Positions 37,019-46,400 of a DNA stretch of 64,000 bases are shown piece by piece. The notes below the pieces were generated by a model. That model had not been told where the DNA came from, ran no database searches, and saw nothing but the letters and a program-made list of their open reading frames with translations. The translations under genes and the position numbers were made by a program. The DNA is from Rhodococcus spelaei (GTDB lineage Bacteria > Actinomycetota > Actinomycetes > Mycobacteriales > Mycobacteriaceae): assembly GCF_006704125.1 (NCBI RefSeq), contig NZ_VIGH01000006.1, forward strand, positions 186,001 through 250,000, in the 5' to 3' direction. Within the stretch, counting starts at the first letter, position 1. Each line of letters begins with the position of its first letter.

Positions 37019-37378
37019 ATGTCATGGTCCGACGTCCACGCACGCACAGCAATCATCGAGACGGTTCTGGAGCGGGCGACCGCTGACGCGCAGTCGCCGC
37101 TGCTGTTTGCGAACATGCCAGACGCCGAGCGCCTCTTCGGTGGTGTCGACGGCCTCATCCTGGCCCTGCAGCACCGCTGGACCAATCACTTGGCCGCGAA
37201 GCTGGACCAGGCGATCGAGGACGGAACTCCACCGTACGTGGCGTGGGACGAGTTGGCGGCTGAGCAGCCGGGCCTGCGGGCCGTGCTCGACCGATTCTCG
37301 CCGCAGCTGCGCTCGGCCCGGCGCGCCCAAGGTGCCGAGTCGGCGTCCGCGCCGACGATGGCCGTGACGGGCGCCTGA
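37019..37378 (+). CDS. Hypothetical helical protein (119 aa)
   Basis: 119 residues from ATG 37019. Predicted mostly helical and soluble (RTAIIETVLERATADAQSPL, VDGLILALQHRWTNHLAAKL), with an Ala/Ser-rich tail. No recognised domain. It has its own promoter region with the two GTAGC palindromes and is followed by a hairpin at 37398, so it is probably an independent, regulated unit. Confidence 0.7.
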   Translation: MSWSDVHARTAIIETVLERATADAQSPLLFANMPDAERLFGGVDGLILALQHRWTNHLAAKLDQAIEDGTPPYVAWDELAAEQPGLRAVLDRFSPQLRSARRAQGAESASAPTMAVTGA

Positions 37379-37397
37379 GCCCCGGGCCCGCCGGCCA

Positions 37398-37431
37398 CAT
37401 GTCCGCCCGGTCCAGGGAACCGGCGGACATG
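37398..37431 (+). terminator. Hairpin after the 37019 gene
   Basis: CATGTCCGCC (37398-37407) and GGCGGACATG (37422-37431) form a perfect 10-bp stem, with an inner GGT/ACC extension possible. No T-run follows. Possible factor-independent terminator. Confidence 0.5.
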
Positions 37432-37516
37432 AATCGGTCCGCTCGTCCCGGCCCTCCGCGGAGTAGCGTCCGATTCAGGTGCCCTGCACGGGGCACCCGT
37501 CATCGAGGTGACGGCG

Positions 37517-38953
37517 ATGGACTGGTTTGCTGCGGGAGGTAGCTGGCTCGGCCGATGGCTCTTCACGGAGGGCCTGGCAGTGTTGTACGCCGTCGCATTC
37601 GTGTGCGCCGCGAACCAGTTTCGTGCACTGCTCGGGACGAACGGACTACTCCCCATCCCCCGTTACCTCCGCGGCATGCGCTTCCGGCGGGCGCCGAGCG
37701 TCTTCCACCTGCACTACTCCGACCGCTTCTTCGCGGTCGTCGCGTGGACCGGCGCCGGGTTGGCCGTTCTCACGGCCGCGGGAGTGACGGCGCGGCTGCC
37801 ACTGGCCGCATGCATGCTCGTGTGGTTCGCGATGTGGCTGCTGTACCTGTCGATCGTGAACGTCGGACAGACCTGGTATGCCTTCGGCTGGGAGTCGCTG
37901 CTGCTCGAGGCCGGGTTCCTCGCCACCTTTCTGGGCAACTCGACGACCGAGGCGCCGCTCGCGGTGATGATCGCGCTGCGGTGGCTGCTGTTCCGGCTCG
38001 AATTCGGCGCCGGGCTGATCAAGATGCGTGGCGACCGCTGCTGGCGAAACCTCACGTGTCTGTACTACCACCACGAGACCCAGCCCATGCCGGGCCCGTT
38101 GAGCTGGTATTTCCACCATCTCCCGAAGCCCTTGCACCGGATCGAGGCAGCGGGAAATCACGTCACCCAGTTGGTCGTGCCGTTCCTGCTGTTCGCGCCG
38201 CAACCGATCGCCGGGGCCGCCGCGGGACTGATGGTCGTCACCCAACTCTGGCTGGTGGCGAGCGGGAACTTCTCCTGGCTGAACTGGGTCGCGATTGTGC
38301 TGGGGTTGTCGGTGCTGCCGGAGTCCTTCCTCGAGCGCGTCCTGCCGATCGCGCCGCCCGCAACGGCGCCGGGGCCGGTCGCCTTCGCAGTCCTGGTCGC
38401 GGCGGTCACCGTGTTGGTGGTGGTGCTCAGTTACTGGCCAGTGCGCAACCTCCTCGGGCATCGCCAGATGATGAACGCGTCGTTCAACCGGTGGCACCTG
38501 GTCAACACGTACGGTGCGTTCGGCAGCGTCACTCGCGTCCGGATGGAGGTCGTGCTCGAGGGCACGACGGACGCCCCTCCCGGCCCGACCTCGCAGTGGC
38601 GCGAGTACGAATTCAAGGGCAAGCCAGGCGATCCCGGCCGTCGTCCCCGCCAGTTCGCCCCCTATCACCTGCGTCTCGACTGGCTCATGTGGTTCGCCGC
38701 GATCTCGCCGAGTTACGCGGACACCTGGTTCCTCGCCCTGATGGGGAAGCTGCTCGAGAATGACCGAGCCACACTGAAACTGCTGCGGCACAACCCGTTC
38801 CGCGAAGCTCCCCCGACCTTCGTGCGGGCCCGGCTGTACGAGTACCACTTCACGGACCGGCGCGGTCGGCGCGCCACCGGCGCCTGGTGGGATCGGGAGC
38901 TGGTGTCCGAATTCCTGCGGCCGGTGACCCTCGGCGGCGCGGGGCGGCGCTGA
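37517..38953 (+). CDS. Lipase maturation factor-like membrane protein
   Basis: 478 residues from ATG 37517, with GAGG about 9 bases upstream; GTG 37508 is the alternative. Multi-pass membrane protein of the LMF1 family: GLAVLYAVAFVCAANQFRAL, the conserved CWRNLTCLYYHHETQPMP and PGPLSWYFHHLPKPLHRIE segments, NLLGHRQMMNASFNRWHLVN, and the C-terminal soluble DUF (YEFKGKPGDPGRRPRQFAPY, HLRLDWLMWFAA). Vertebrate LMF1 helps fold lipoprotein lipase in the ER; the bacterial role is not known. A secreted lipase gene lies 10 kb away, but a link is speculative. Confidence 0.88.
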   Translation: MDWFAAGGSWLGRWLFTEGLAVLYAVAFVCAANQFRALLGTNGLLPIPRYLRGMRFRRAPSVFHLHYSDRFFAVVAWTGAGLAVLTAAGVTARLPLAACMLVWFAMWLLYLSIVNVGQTWYAFGWESLLLEAGFLATFLGNSTTEAPLAVMIALRWLLFRLEFGAGLIKMRGDRCWRNLTCLYYHHETQPMPGPLSWYFHHLPKPLHRIEAAGNHVTQLVVPFLLFAPQPIAGAAAGLMVVTQLWLVASGNFSWLNWVAIVLGLSVLPESFLERVLPIAPPATAPGPVAFAVLVAAVTVLVVVLSYWPVRNLLGHRQMMNASFNRWHLVNTYGAFGSVTRVRMEVVLEGTTDAPPGPTSQWREYEFKGKPGDPGRRPRQFAPYHLRLDWLMWFAAISPSYADTWFLALMGKLLENDRATLKLLRHNPFREAPPTFVRARLYEYHFTDRRGRRATGAWWDRELVSEFLRPVTLGGAGRR

Positions 38954-38977
38954 TCCGTCGGCCAGTACGCTGGGGGC

Positions 38978-39364
38978 GTGTCAACGGCAGAATCTTCGGG
39001 CGTCCGCCTGGACAGTTGGGTGTGGTCGGTTCGCCTGTTCAAGACCCGATCCGCGGCGGCGGCCGCGTGCCGGGCCGGCCACGTCCGAGTGAACGGGTCC
39101 CCGGCTAAACCCGCGCAACTGCTGCGCGTCGACGACGAGGTGCGGGTGCGCGTCGCCGGAACCGAGCGGATCGTCGTGGTGGCGCGACTGCTCAAGAAGC
39201 GGGTCGGCGCACCCGAGGCGGCGCTGTGTCTGATCGACAAGACTCCCCCGCCGCCGCCCCGCGAGGTACTGCTCGCCGTCCCTCAGCGTGATCGCGGCGC
39301 CGGCCGCCCGACGAAACGTGAACGGCGCGAACTGAATCGGCTGCGCGGCTTCAACGAAGACTAG
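38978..39364 (+). CDS. S4-domain RNA-binding protein (Hsp15-like)
   Basis: 128 residues from GTG 38978. S4 domain in residues 10-70: VRLDSWVWSVRLFKTRSAAA, CRAGHVRVNGSPAKPAQLLR and VDDEVRV. Basic tail (GRPTKRERRELNRLR). Related to E. coli Hsp15 (HslR), which binds stalled 50S subunits carrying peptidyl-tRNA; the same role is likely. Only 24 bases after the LMF-like gene. Confidence 0.9.
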   Translation: MSTAESSGVRLDSWVWSVRLFKTRSAAAAACRAGHVRVNGSPAKPAQLLRVDDEVRVRVAGTERIVVVARLLKKRVGAPEAALCLIDKTPPPPPREVLLAVPQRDRGAGRPTKRERRELNRLRGFNED

Positions 39365-39423
39365 CCGGCCGAACGACCGGAGTCGTAAACCCAAATCCCT
39401 CACATCTGGACCGCTGTCCATGT

Positions 39424-39447
39424 CATGCTTCCGCCCGCCGGTGGCGT
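39424..39447 (+). repeat. Conserved element upstream of Gly-rich gene 1
   Basis: CATGCTTCC followed by CCGGTGGCGT, 24 bases in all. It is repeated with one base fewer at 40445-40467 before the second Gly-rich gene. It lies 55 bases before the start codon here. Either a shared promoter/operator or a relic of the gene duplication. Confidence 0.7.
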
Positions 39448-39501
39448 TTGCCTCGGTACGAATGCGTGTCAGCAAGCGGTACGAGTGAGCGAGGTGTCTT
39501 G

Positions 39502-40365
39502 ATGATGGGTCAGATGAGTTCGGGGCGGGTGCGGCGGTCAGCGGGCCTCGCGACCGCGGCCGGTTTCGCGGTCGCGTGTGCAGCCACGACGCTGGTCGGT
39601 GGGACCGCGACGGCGCAAGGGGTAACCCTTGGTTGTTCGACCACCATCGGGCACACAACTTGCTACTACGACAGTTTCGCCGGCTCGGAGTACTACCTCA
39701 CGATCCCCGGCGGCGTCACGACCGTGGCGGTGACGGCGACCGGCGGCCAGGGCGGCGGGATCCAGGGCGGCCGCGGCGGCACCGTGGTCGCGGACCTCCC
39801 CGTCATTGCTGGCCAGAAGCTCTACATCGTGACGGGGAACGGCGGTGGCGGCGGACTGAACCCGGGCGGCGGGTACGCCTCGGTCGGGACGGCCTCGGGT
39901 CTGCAGGCGAGGCTCCTCGTCGCCCCCGGAGGCGGGGCCGGCGGGGCGGGCGGTCCCGGCGGTGACGCCGGGCAATCCGCGTCGGTCGCGACCGGGGGCC
40001 AGGCGGGGACTCAGGACGCCGGCGGCGCAGGCGGTGTCGGCGGCACTGCCGGCGCTCTCGGCGACGGCGGCTCGGGAGGCCCCATCGGCGACGGTGGCGG
40101 TGGCGGCCTGTACGGCGGCGGCGGGTCCGTGACCGGCGGCGGCGGCGGATCGTTCCTCGTCCCCGCCGGTGGCACGACGAGTCTTGCCGCCCGCGGATCC
40201 CGGGCCACCGTGCGCATCGACTACGCCGCAGGAGTGGTGACCGACACCGGAAGCGCCGGCGGGTCCGGGAGCGCAGGCAGTTCCGACGGCTCGGGCAGTG
40301 CGGGCAGCTCCGGCGGGTCCGGGAGCGCGGGCAGTTCCGACGGATCGGGAAGCACTGGCTCCTAA
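39502..40365 (+). CDS. Glycine-rich secreted protein 1
   Basis: 287 residues from ATG 39502 (ATG 39505 also possible). Signal peptide about 1-38 (GLATAAGFAVACAATTLVGG). A short globular start (GVTLGCSTTIGHTTCYYDSF, with two Cys) and beta strands (YYLTIPGGVTTVAVTATGGQ) lead into a Gly-rich central part, then GGGGGSFLVPAGGTTSLA, and a Gly/Ser tail with an 18-residue repeat (GSGSAGSSDGSG). Cell-surface or matrix protein by composition; not related to PE_PGRS, as no PE domain is present. Tandem paralogue of the next gene. Confidence 0.8.
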   Translation: MMGQMSSGRVRRSAGLATAAGFAVACAATTLVGGTATAQGVTLGCSTTIGHTTCYYDSFAGSEYYLTIPGGVTTVAVTATGGQGGGIQGGRGGTVVADLPVIAGQKLYIVTGNGGGGGLNPGGGYASVGTASGLQARLLVAPGGGAGGAGGPGGDAGQSASVATGGQAGTQDAGGAGGVGGTAGALGDGGSGGPIGDGGGGGLYGGGGSVTGGGGGSFLVPAGGTTSLAARGSRATVRIDYAAGVVTDTGSAGGSGSAGSSDGSGSAGSSGGSGSAGSSDGSGSTGS

Positions 40366-40444
40366 CGCCTTACGCGCTCGGTTCGGTGCCCGCAGGAGCG
40401 ACGGAATGTCCGCGATACCGCCCACCTGCGGGCATCGCCCGTGG

Positions 40445-40467
40445 CATGCTTCCCCCGCCGGTGGCGT
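40445..40467 (+). repeat. Conserved element upstream of Gly-rich gene 2
   Basis: CATGCTTCCCCCGCCGGTGG then CGT, 23 bases, matching 39424-39447 except for one missing base. Here it is 40 bases before the start codon. Confidence 0.7.
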
Positions 40468-40506
40468 CCGCCCCGGATCGGCACAGAATTCAGCGAGGTT
40501 TGGTTG

Positions 40507-41364
40507 ATGGACAGGCGAGTACGTCAAGCGGGGTCGACGCGATTCCGGCGCACGATGGGAGCGGCCGCGGCGATCGGGGTGGCGGCGACTGCGGTGGTCG
40601 CCACCGCGGCCGGCGCAGGTGTCGCCTCGGCGGAGGTGGTGGTCGGCTGCGCGCAGTCCGGAACGCTGGTGACCTGTGGTGTCACCGGGACCTCGGCCGA
40701 GCAGACACTGGTCGTGCCGGCCGGGGTCACCAGCATGCACGTCACCGCGATCGGCGGCTCCGGGGTGAGCCAGGGGTCTGCGGGCGGTCGGGGCGGGATC
40801 GTCGACGGCGTCATCGCCGTCACCCCCGGTTCGACCCTGTACGTCCGTGCCGGTGCCGACGGGGTCGGTGGCGGCGGTGGCGCGTCGTCGGTTGCGACCA
40901 AGTCGATCGCCGACCGCGCTGCCGGTCTGGCTTCGCGCGTCGTCGTCGCCCCCGGTGGCGGCGGAGGAGCACCGGGGGGACCCGGCGGTGACGCCGGGTT
41001 GGACGCGACCGGCACGGGCGGTGGCAAAGCCGGCACCGCAGTCGCGGGCGGGGCGGGCGGCGGCTCGGCCAAGGCCGGGTCGCTCGCGGTCGGCGGCGAG
41101 GGCGAGGGCACCGGCGGCGACGGCGGCGCAGGCCTCTACGGCGGCGGCGGCGGGGTTTCGGGTACGGGCGGCGGCGGCGGTTCGTACCTGGTGCCGACCG
41201 GCGCAGCCACCCGCCTCGCCGACGCAGGCAAGACCCCCTCGGTCATCTTCACGTACAACCTCGTACCGGACCTCGGCGGGCTTCTCGGCCCGCTCGGCAG
41301 CAGCGACGGCGGACCGCTCGGGTCGCTGGCCGCCGGCAGCAGCACCGGCAGCACCGGGTCCTGA
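40507..41364 (+). CDS. Glycine-rich secreted protein 2
   Basis: 285 residues from ATG 40507 (GAGG upstream). Signal peptide about 1-42 (GVAATAVVATAAGAGVASA). It follows the same plan as protein 1: VVVGCAQSGTLVTCGVTGTS with two Cys, TLVVPAGVTSMHVTAIGGSG, VTPGSTLYVRAGADGVGGGG, VVVAPGGGGGAPGGPGGDAG, GGGGGSYLVPTGAATRLADA, and a Ser/Gly tail (GSSTGSTGS). The conserved order in both shows duplication with divergence of the Gly-rich spacers. Surface function unknown. Confidence 0.8.
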   Translation: MDRRVRQAGSTRFRRTMGAAAAIGVAATAVVATAAGAGVASAEVVVGCAQSGTLVTCGVTGTSAEQTLVVPAGVTSMHVTAIGGSGVSQGSAGGRGGIVDGVIAVTPGSTLYVRAGADGVGGGGGASSVATKSIADRAAGLASRVVVAPGGGGGAPGGPGGDAGLDATGTGGGKAGTAVAGGAGGGSAKAGSLAVGGEGEGTGGDGGAGLYGGGGGVSGTGGGGGSYLVPTGAATRLADAGKTPSVIFTYNLVPDLGGLLGPLGSSDGGPLGSLAAGSSTGSTGS

Positions 41365-41382
41365 CCGGTCGGACCGGCACGA

Positions 41383-41763
41383 TCAGGCGGCGGTGATCGC
41401 CAAGCCGATCGTGCCGGTCCTGCCGCGGCGGAGCAGGCTCCCCTTCATCGTCAGCCAACCGAGGATCCCGTACTTGCCGGCGATGACGTCGCGCGCGCGG
41501 TCGGTGCCCGCCTCGTCCAGCACTGCCGCGGACGCCTCGATCGCCGCGCCCTTCTGATTCCCGCGTACGTCGCACGCGGCGATCGTCACCGTCGGCGACC
41601 GCTTGATCCGCTTGACCTTCCACGAGTCGGTGACGGTCCACATCAGCAGACGGTCACCGTCGAGTGCCGCCCACAGCGGAGTCGGCACACCGGTACCGTC
41701 CTTACGGAACGTGGTCAGCAGAACGTACTTCGCGGCACCGATGTCGCCGAGTGTGGAATCCAT
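41383..41763 (-). CDS. PPOX-class F420/FMN-dependent protein
   Basis: 126 residues from ATG 41763. Split-barrel flavin fold: AKYVLLTTFRKDGTGVPTPL, WAALDGDRLLMWTVTDSWKV and RIKRSPTVTIAACDVRGNQK, as in the F420-dependent PPOX family of mycobacteria; same position as Rv2061c next to cobN. It probably reduces an organic substrate with F420H2. The start is divergent from the MFS gene, sharing 148 bases of control region. Confidence 0.85.
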   Translation of the reverse strand: MDSTLGDIGAAKYVLLTTFRKDGTGVPTPLWAALDGDRLLMWTVTDSWKVKRIKRSPTVTIAACDVRGNQKGAAIEASAAVLDEAGTDRARDVIAGKYGILGWLTMKGSLLRRGRTGTIGLAITAA

Positions 41764-41911
41764 GACATCAGCGTACGGGCTGTGGTCTCGGTCACCGGGA
41801 AGATAGGGTTGCACAGGTCCAGAAGAATCTACCCTCAGCAGTCGTGCGCGCGGGGACGTTTCGCGCACATCGGGGATCAGTATTCGTTCCAACGCAGGAG
41901 ACAAGCGTTCA

Positions 41912-43360
41912 GTGACTGCAACAGACGACATCCGTATCGAACATGTGCCCCCTGGCGCCGAACGGAAGGGCCGGTACAACCGGAGCCGGCCGATCTGGGT
42001 GATCATCGCCGTTCTCGTGGCGGTGGAGATCATCAGCGCCTTCGAGACCGCGATGGTGTATGCCGCGCTCCCCACGTTCATCGTGGACTTCCACACTGAC
42101 GCCGCGACGGCCGGCTGGGCCGTGACCGCCTTCCTGCTGGTGGCGGCCGCTTCGGCGGCGGTGTGTGGGCGACTCGGCGACATGTACGGCCGCGAACGGG
42201 TGCTGATCGTGCTGCTGGCCACAGCCGCCGTCGGGTCGATCGTCAGCGCAGTTGGCGACAGCATGAGCTGGATCATCGCCGGACGCGCCATCCAGGGCGT
42301 CGCGGGCGCGATCCTGCCGCTGTGCATCGGGTTGGCCCGCGAGCACCTGCCCCCCGCCAAAGTCCCGGTCGCCGTCGCCGTCATCTCCGGTTCCGCGGTG
42401 GCCGCCGGTTCCGCGGCCCTGCTGATCGCGGGCTACATGCTCGACCACGCCTCCTGGCACATGATCTTCGTGGTCGCCGCCGTCTACGCGCTCGGCACCA
42501 TCGCGCTGGTCGCGTTCGTGTTGCCGTGGCGCCCACCGAAGGGCACGACGGAGAAGGTGGACTACGTCGGCACCATCGCATTCGCACCCGCCATCGCCGC
42601 AGTGCTGTTGGGCATCAGCAAGTCCACCAGCTGGGGATGGACCGACCCGGCCACTCTCGGCCTGGTGATCGGCGGCATGGTCGCGCTGGTCCTGTGGGTG
42701 CTGTGGGAGCTGCGGGTCACCTCACCGGTCGTGAACGTCCGGCAGTTCACCGACCGCAAGTTCGCCCTGACCATGCTCGCGACGTTGGCGATCTCGGTGG
42801 GCCCGATGGGTGTCGTCCAGATGCTGGTGCCGATGATCCTGCAGTCCCCGACGACGGCGCCGTTCGGTCTCGGCCTGACTCCGACCAACGCCGGCTGGCT
42901 CTCGTTCGTCGGTTCGATGTTCGGGTTCGTCTGCACCCCGCTCAGCGGCCGGATCGCGGCCAAGGTCGGCGCGCGGGTGTCGATGCTGCTCGGCACCTCC
43001 CTGTTCCTCGTCGGGGTGGTGATGATGATGGCCTTCCACGACTCGCTGGTCGGCATGATGGCGATGGTCATCGCGGTCTCCGTCGCCTCGGCCTTCGCCT
43101 ACACGGCGCTGCCGAACCTGCTGGTCGAAGCGGTGCCCGAGCACGCCACCAGTGAGGCGACCGGAACCAACGCGGTGATCCGCACCGGCGGCTCCGGCAT
43201 CGGAACCTCGATCGCGACGATGCTGCTGTCGAGCACGGCGCTGGCGAGCGGTGCGAACACGGTGAGCGGTCTGAACACGGTCGGAGTGATGCTGATCGTG
43301 CTGTCGCTCGCGACCATCGGGTTCACGCTCATGATCCGGCGCGGACCCGTGCAGGTCTGA
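41912..43360 (+). CDS. MFS drug-resistance-type transporter (DHA2)
   Basis: 482 residues from GTG 41912, AGGAGA 11 bases upstream. About 14 membrane helices; motif A in CGRLGDMYGRERVL between helices 2 and 3, motif C-like region GRAIQGVAGAILPLCIGLAR, second motif A-like loop CTPLSGRIAAKVGARVSML. A proton-driven exporter by family; the substrate is unknown. Ends at a strong terminator shared with cobN. Confidence 0.9.
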   Translation: MTATDDIRIEHVPPGAERKGRYNRSRPIWVIIAVLVAVEIISAFETAMVYAALPTFIVDFHTDAATAGWAVTAFLLVAAASAAVCGRLGDMYGRERVLIVLLATAAVGSIVSAVGDSMSWIIAGRAIQGVAGAILPLCIGLAREHLPPAKVPVAVAVISGSAVAAGSAALLIAGYMLDHASWHMIFVVAAVYALGTIALVAFVLPWRPPKGTTEKVDYVGTIAFAPAIAAVLLGISKSTSWGWTDPATLGLVIGGMVALVLWVLWELRVTSPVVNVRQFTDRKFALTMLATLAISVGPMGVVQMLVPMILQSPTTAPFGLGLTPTNAGWLSFVGSMFGFVCTPLSGRIAAKVGARVSMLLGTSLFLVGVVMMMAFHDSLVGMMAMVIAVSVASAFAYTALPNLLVEAVPEHATSEATGTNAVIRTGGSGIGTSIATMLLSSTALASGANTVSGLNTVGVMLIVLSLATIGFTLMIRRGPVQV

Positions 43361-43379
43361 CGCACAGAACCTGCCGATA

Positions 43380-43418
43380 CGGCTGTGGCCGACCCGGACG
43401 CCGGGTCGGCCACAGCCG
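43380..43418. terminator. Bidirectional terminator between MFS gene and cobN
   Basis: A perfect 18-bp stem: CGGCTGTGGCCGACCCGG at 43380-43397 and its complement at 43401-43418, loop ACG, followed by TTTT on the plus strand. It lies between two convergent stops. Confidence 0.9.
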
Positions 43419-43429
43419 TTTTCGGTGGA

Positions 43430-46400
43430 TCACTCCCCCTCGAGTTCGCCCTCGGCCTCGAGGTACACCTCACGCAGCCCGTCGAGGGTGGCCTGCTCGG
43501 GGTGCTCCCACATGTCCCGTTCGGCCGCCTCGAGCAGACGCTCCGCAATCCCGTGCAGTGCCCACGGATTGGACTCGGACATGAACTTGCGGTTCTGCTC
43601 GTCCAGCACGTAGGTCTCGGCGAGCTTCTCGTACATCCAGTCCGCGACGACGTTGGTGGTCGCGTCGTACCCGAAGAGGTAGTCGACGGTCGCGGCCATC
43701 TCGAAGGCGCCCTTGTACCCGTGCCTGCGCATCGCCTCGAGCCAGCGCGGGTTGACGACGCGGGCGCGGAACACCCGAGCGGTCTCCTCGGAGAGCGTGC
43801 GGGTGCGGACTGCGTCGGGCCGGGTGCTGTCGCCGATGTACGCCTCCGGTGACTTCCCGGTGAGCGCACGCACGGTGGCGACCATGCCGCCGTGGTACTG
43901 GAAGTAGTCGTCCGAATCGGCGATGTCGTGTTCGCGCGTGTCCGTGTTCTTGGCGGCCACCGCAATTCGGCGGTACGCGGTGCGCATGTCCTCCGACGCG
44001 GGCGCGCCGTCGAGCCCGCGACCGTACGCGTACCCGCCCCAGGTGGTGTACACCTCGGCGAGGTCGGCGTCGCCTCGCCAGCTCTTGGAGTCGATCAGCT
44101 GCAACAGTCCGGCGCCGTAGGTGCCCGGCTTGGAGCCGAAGATGCGGGTGGTGGCCCGGCGGTCGTCTCCGTGCTCGGCCAGGTCGGCCTGAGCATGAGC
44201 CCGGACGAAGTTGGTCTCGGCCGGCTCGTCGAGTGCCGCGACCAACCGCACCGCGTCGTCGAGCAGGGCGAGCACGTGCGGGAAGGCGTCACGGAAGAAG
44301 CCACTGATCCGTACCGTGACGTCGACGCGGGGGCGCCCGAGTTCCTCGAGGGAGATCACCTCGAGGCTGGTGACGCGGCGCGACGCCTCGTCCCACACCG
44401 GCCGGACTCCGAGCAGCGCAAAGACTTCCGCTATGTCGTCGCCGGAGGTGCGCATCGCCGAGGTACCCCACACCGACAGCCCGACCGACCGCGGGTACTC
44501 GCCGTGGTCGGCGAGATAACGCGCCAGCAGCGACTCGGCCATCGCCTGCCCGGTGTCCCAGGCCAGGCGGGACGGGACCGCCTTCGGGTCCACCGAGTAG
44601 AAGTTCCGCCCGGTCGGCAGCACGTTCACCAGCCCGCGCAGCGGCGAGCCGCTCGGACCCGCGGCGATGAACCGGCCGTCGAGAGCGCGGAGCACCTGCT
44701 CGATCTCGCCGGCGGTCTGCCGCAGCCGCGGCACCACCTCGGCCGCGGCGAACTCCAGCACCGCGACCACCTGCTCGCCGTGCGCGCCGCCGATCCGTGC
44801 GGCCGCAGTCGGATCCCACTCCGCGGCCTGCAGTGCGGCGACCAGTCCGTGCGCGGTCTCCTCGACGGCATCGACGCGAGTGCGCTCCTCGGTGCCGTCG
44901 ACACCGACCTCGGATTCGCTGAGCCCCAGCGCTTCCCGTAGTCCGGGCACGGTGCGCTCCCCGCCCCACATCTGCCTGGCCCGAAGGATGGCGAGCACCA
45001 GGTCGACCTCGGCGTCCCCCTCGGGTGCCCGCCCGAGGATGTGCAGTCCGTCCCGGATCTGCACGTCCTTGATCTCGCACAGCCAGCCGTCGACGTGCAG
45101 CAGCATGTCGTCGAACACGTCCTCCTCGGGACGCTCCGCGAGGCCCAGGTCGTGGTCCATCTTCGCCGCGCGCATCAGCGTCCAGATCTGCTGGCGGATC
45201 GCGGGCAGCTTGGACGGGTCGAGCGCGGAGATGTTCGAGTGCTCGTCGAGCAGCTGCTCGAGCCGGGAGATGTCGCCGTACGACTCGGCGCGGGCCATCG
45301 GTGGGATCAGGTGGTCGACCAGGGTGGCGTGCGCGCGCCGCTTCGCCTGGGTGCCCTCGCCGGGGTCGTTGACCAGGAACGGGTAGATCAGCGGCAGTTC
45401 GCCCAGTGCGGCGTCGGTGCCGCAGGAGGCGGACATGCCGAGCGTCTTGCCGGGCAGCCACTCCAGGTTCCCGTGCTTGCCGAGGTGCACGATCGCGTCC
45501 GCACCGAAGCCGCCGTCGGCCTGGTCGGCGGCCAGCCAGCGGTACGCGGCCAGGTAGTGGTGGCTCGGCGGCAGGTCCGGATCGTGGTAGATGGCAACGG
45601 GATTCTCGCCGAACCCGCGGGGCGGCTGCACCATGAGCACCACGTTGCCGACCTGCATGGCGGCGATGACGATCTCGCCGTCGCGGTCGGCGGCGCGGTC
45701 CACGTACAGCTCGCCGGGCGCGGCGCCCCAGTGCTTCTCGACGCCGTCGCGCAGGTCGTCGGGCAGGGTGGCGAACCACCGCCGGTACCGCTCGGCGGAG
45801 ATGCGGATCGGGTTGCCCTCCAACTGCTCGGAGGTCAGCCAGTCCGGGTCCTGTCCGCCCGCCGCGATCAGCGCATGGATCAGTGCGTCGCCGTCGCCCG
45901 CCGCGAGGCCGGGCAGTGCGTCTTCGCCGTCGAGCGGTCCGAGGTCGTAGCCGGCGGCACGCATCTGCGTCAGCAGCGCGATCGCGCTCGCCGGGGTGTC
46001 GAGGCCGACCGCGTTGCCGATCCGGGCGTGCTTGGTCGGGTAGGCGGAGAGCATCAGCGCGATCCGCTTGTCCGCCACCGGGATGTGCCGCAGCCGGGCG
46101 TGCCGCACCGCGATACCCGCCACCCGGGCCGCCCGCTCGGGGTCGGGCACGTAGGTGGTCAGGCCGTCGGAGTCGATCTCCTTGAACGAGAACGGGACCG
46201 TGATCAGCCGACCGTCGAACTCGGGCACCGCGACCTGCGTCGCGACGTCCATCGGCGACAGTCCGTCGTCGTTGGACTCCCAGGCCTCGCGACTGCTGGT
46301 CAGGCACAGGCCCTGCAGGATCGGCACGTCGAGCGCCGCGAGCTCGGTCACGTCCCAGGACTCGTCGTCCTCCCCCGCGGACGCACCGGCCGGCTTGGTG

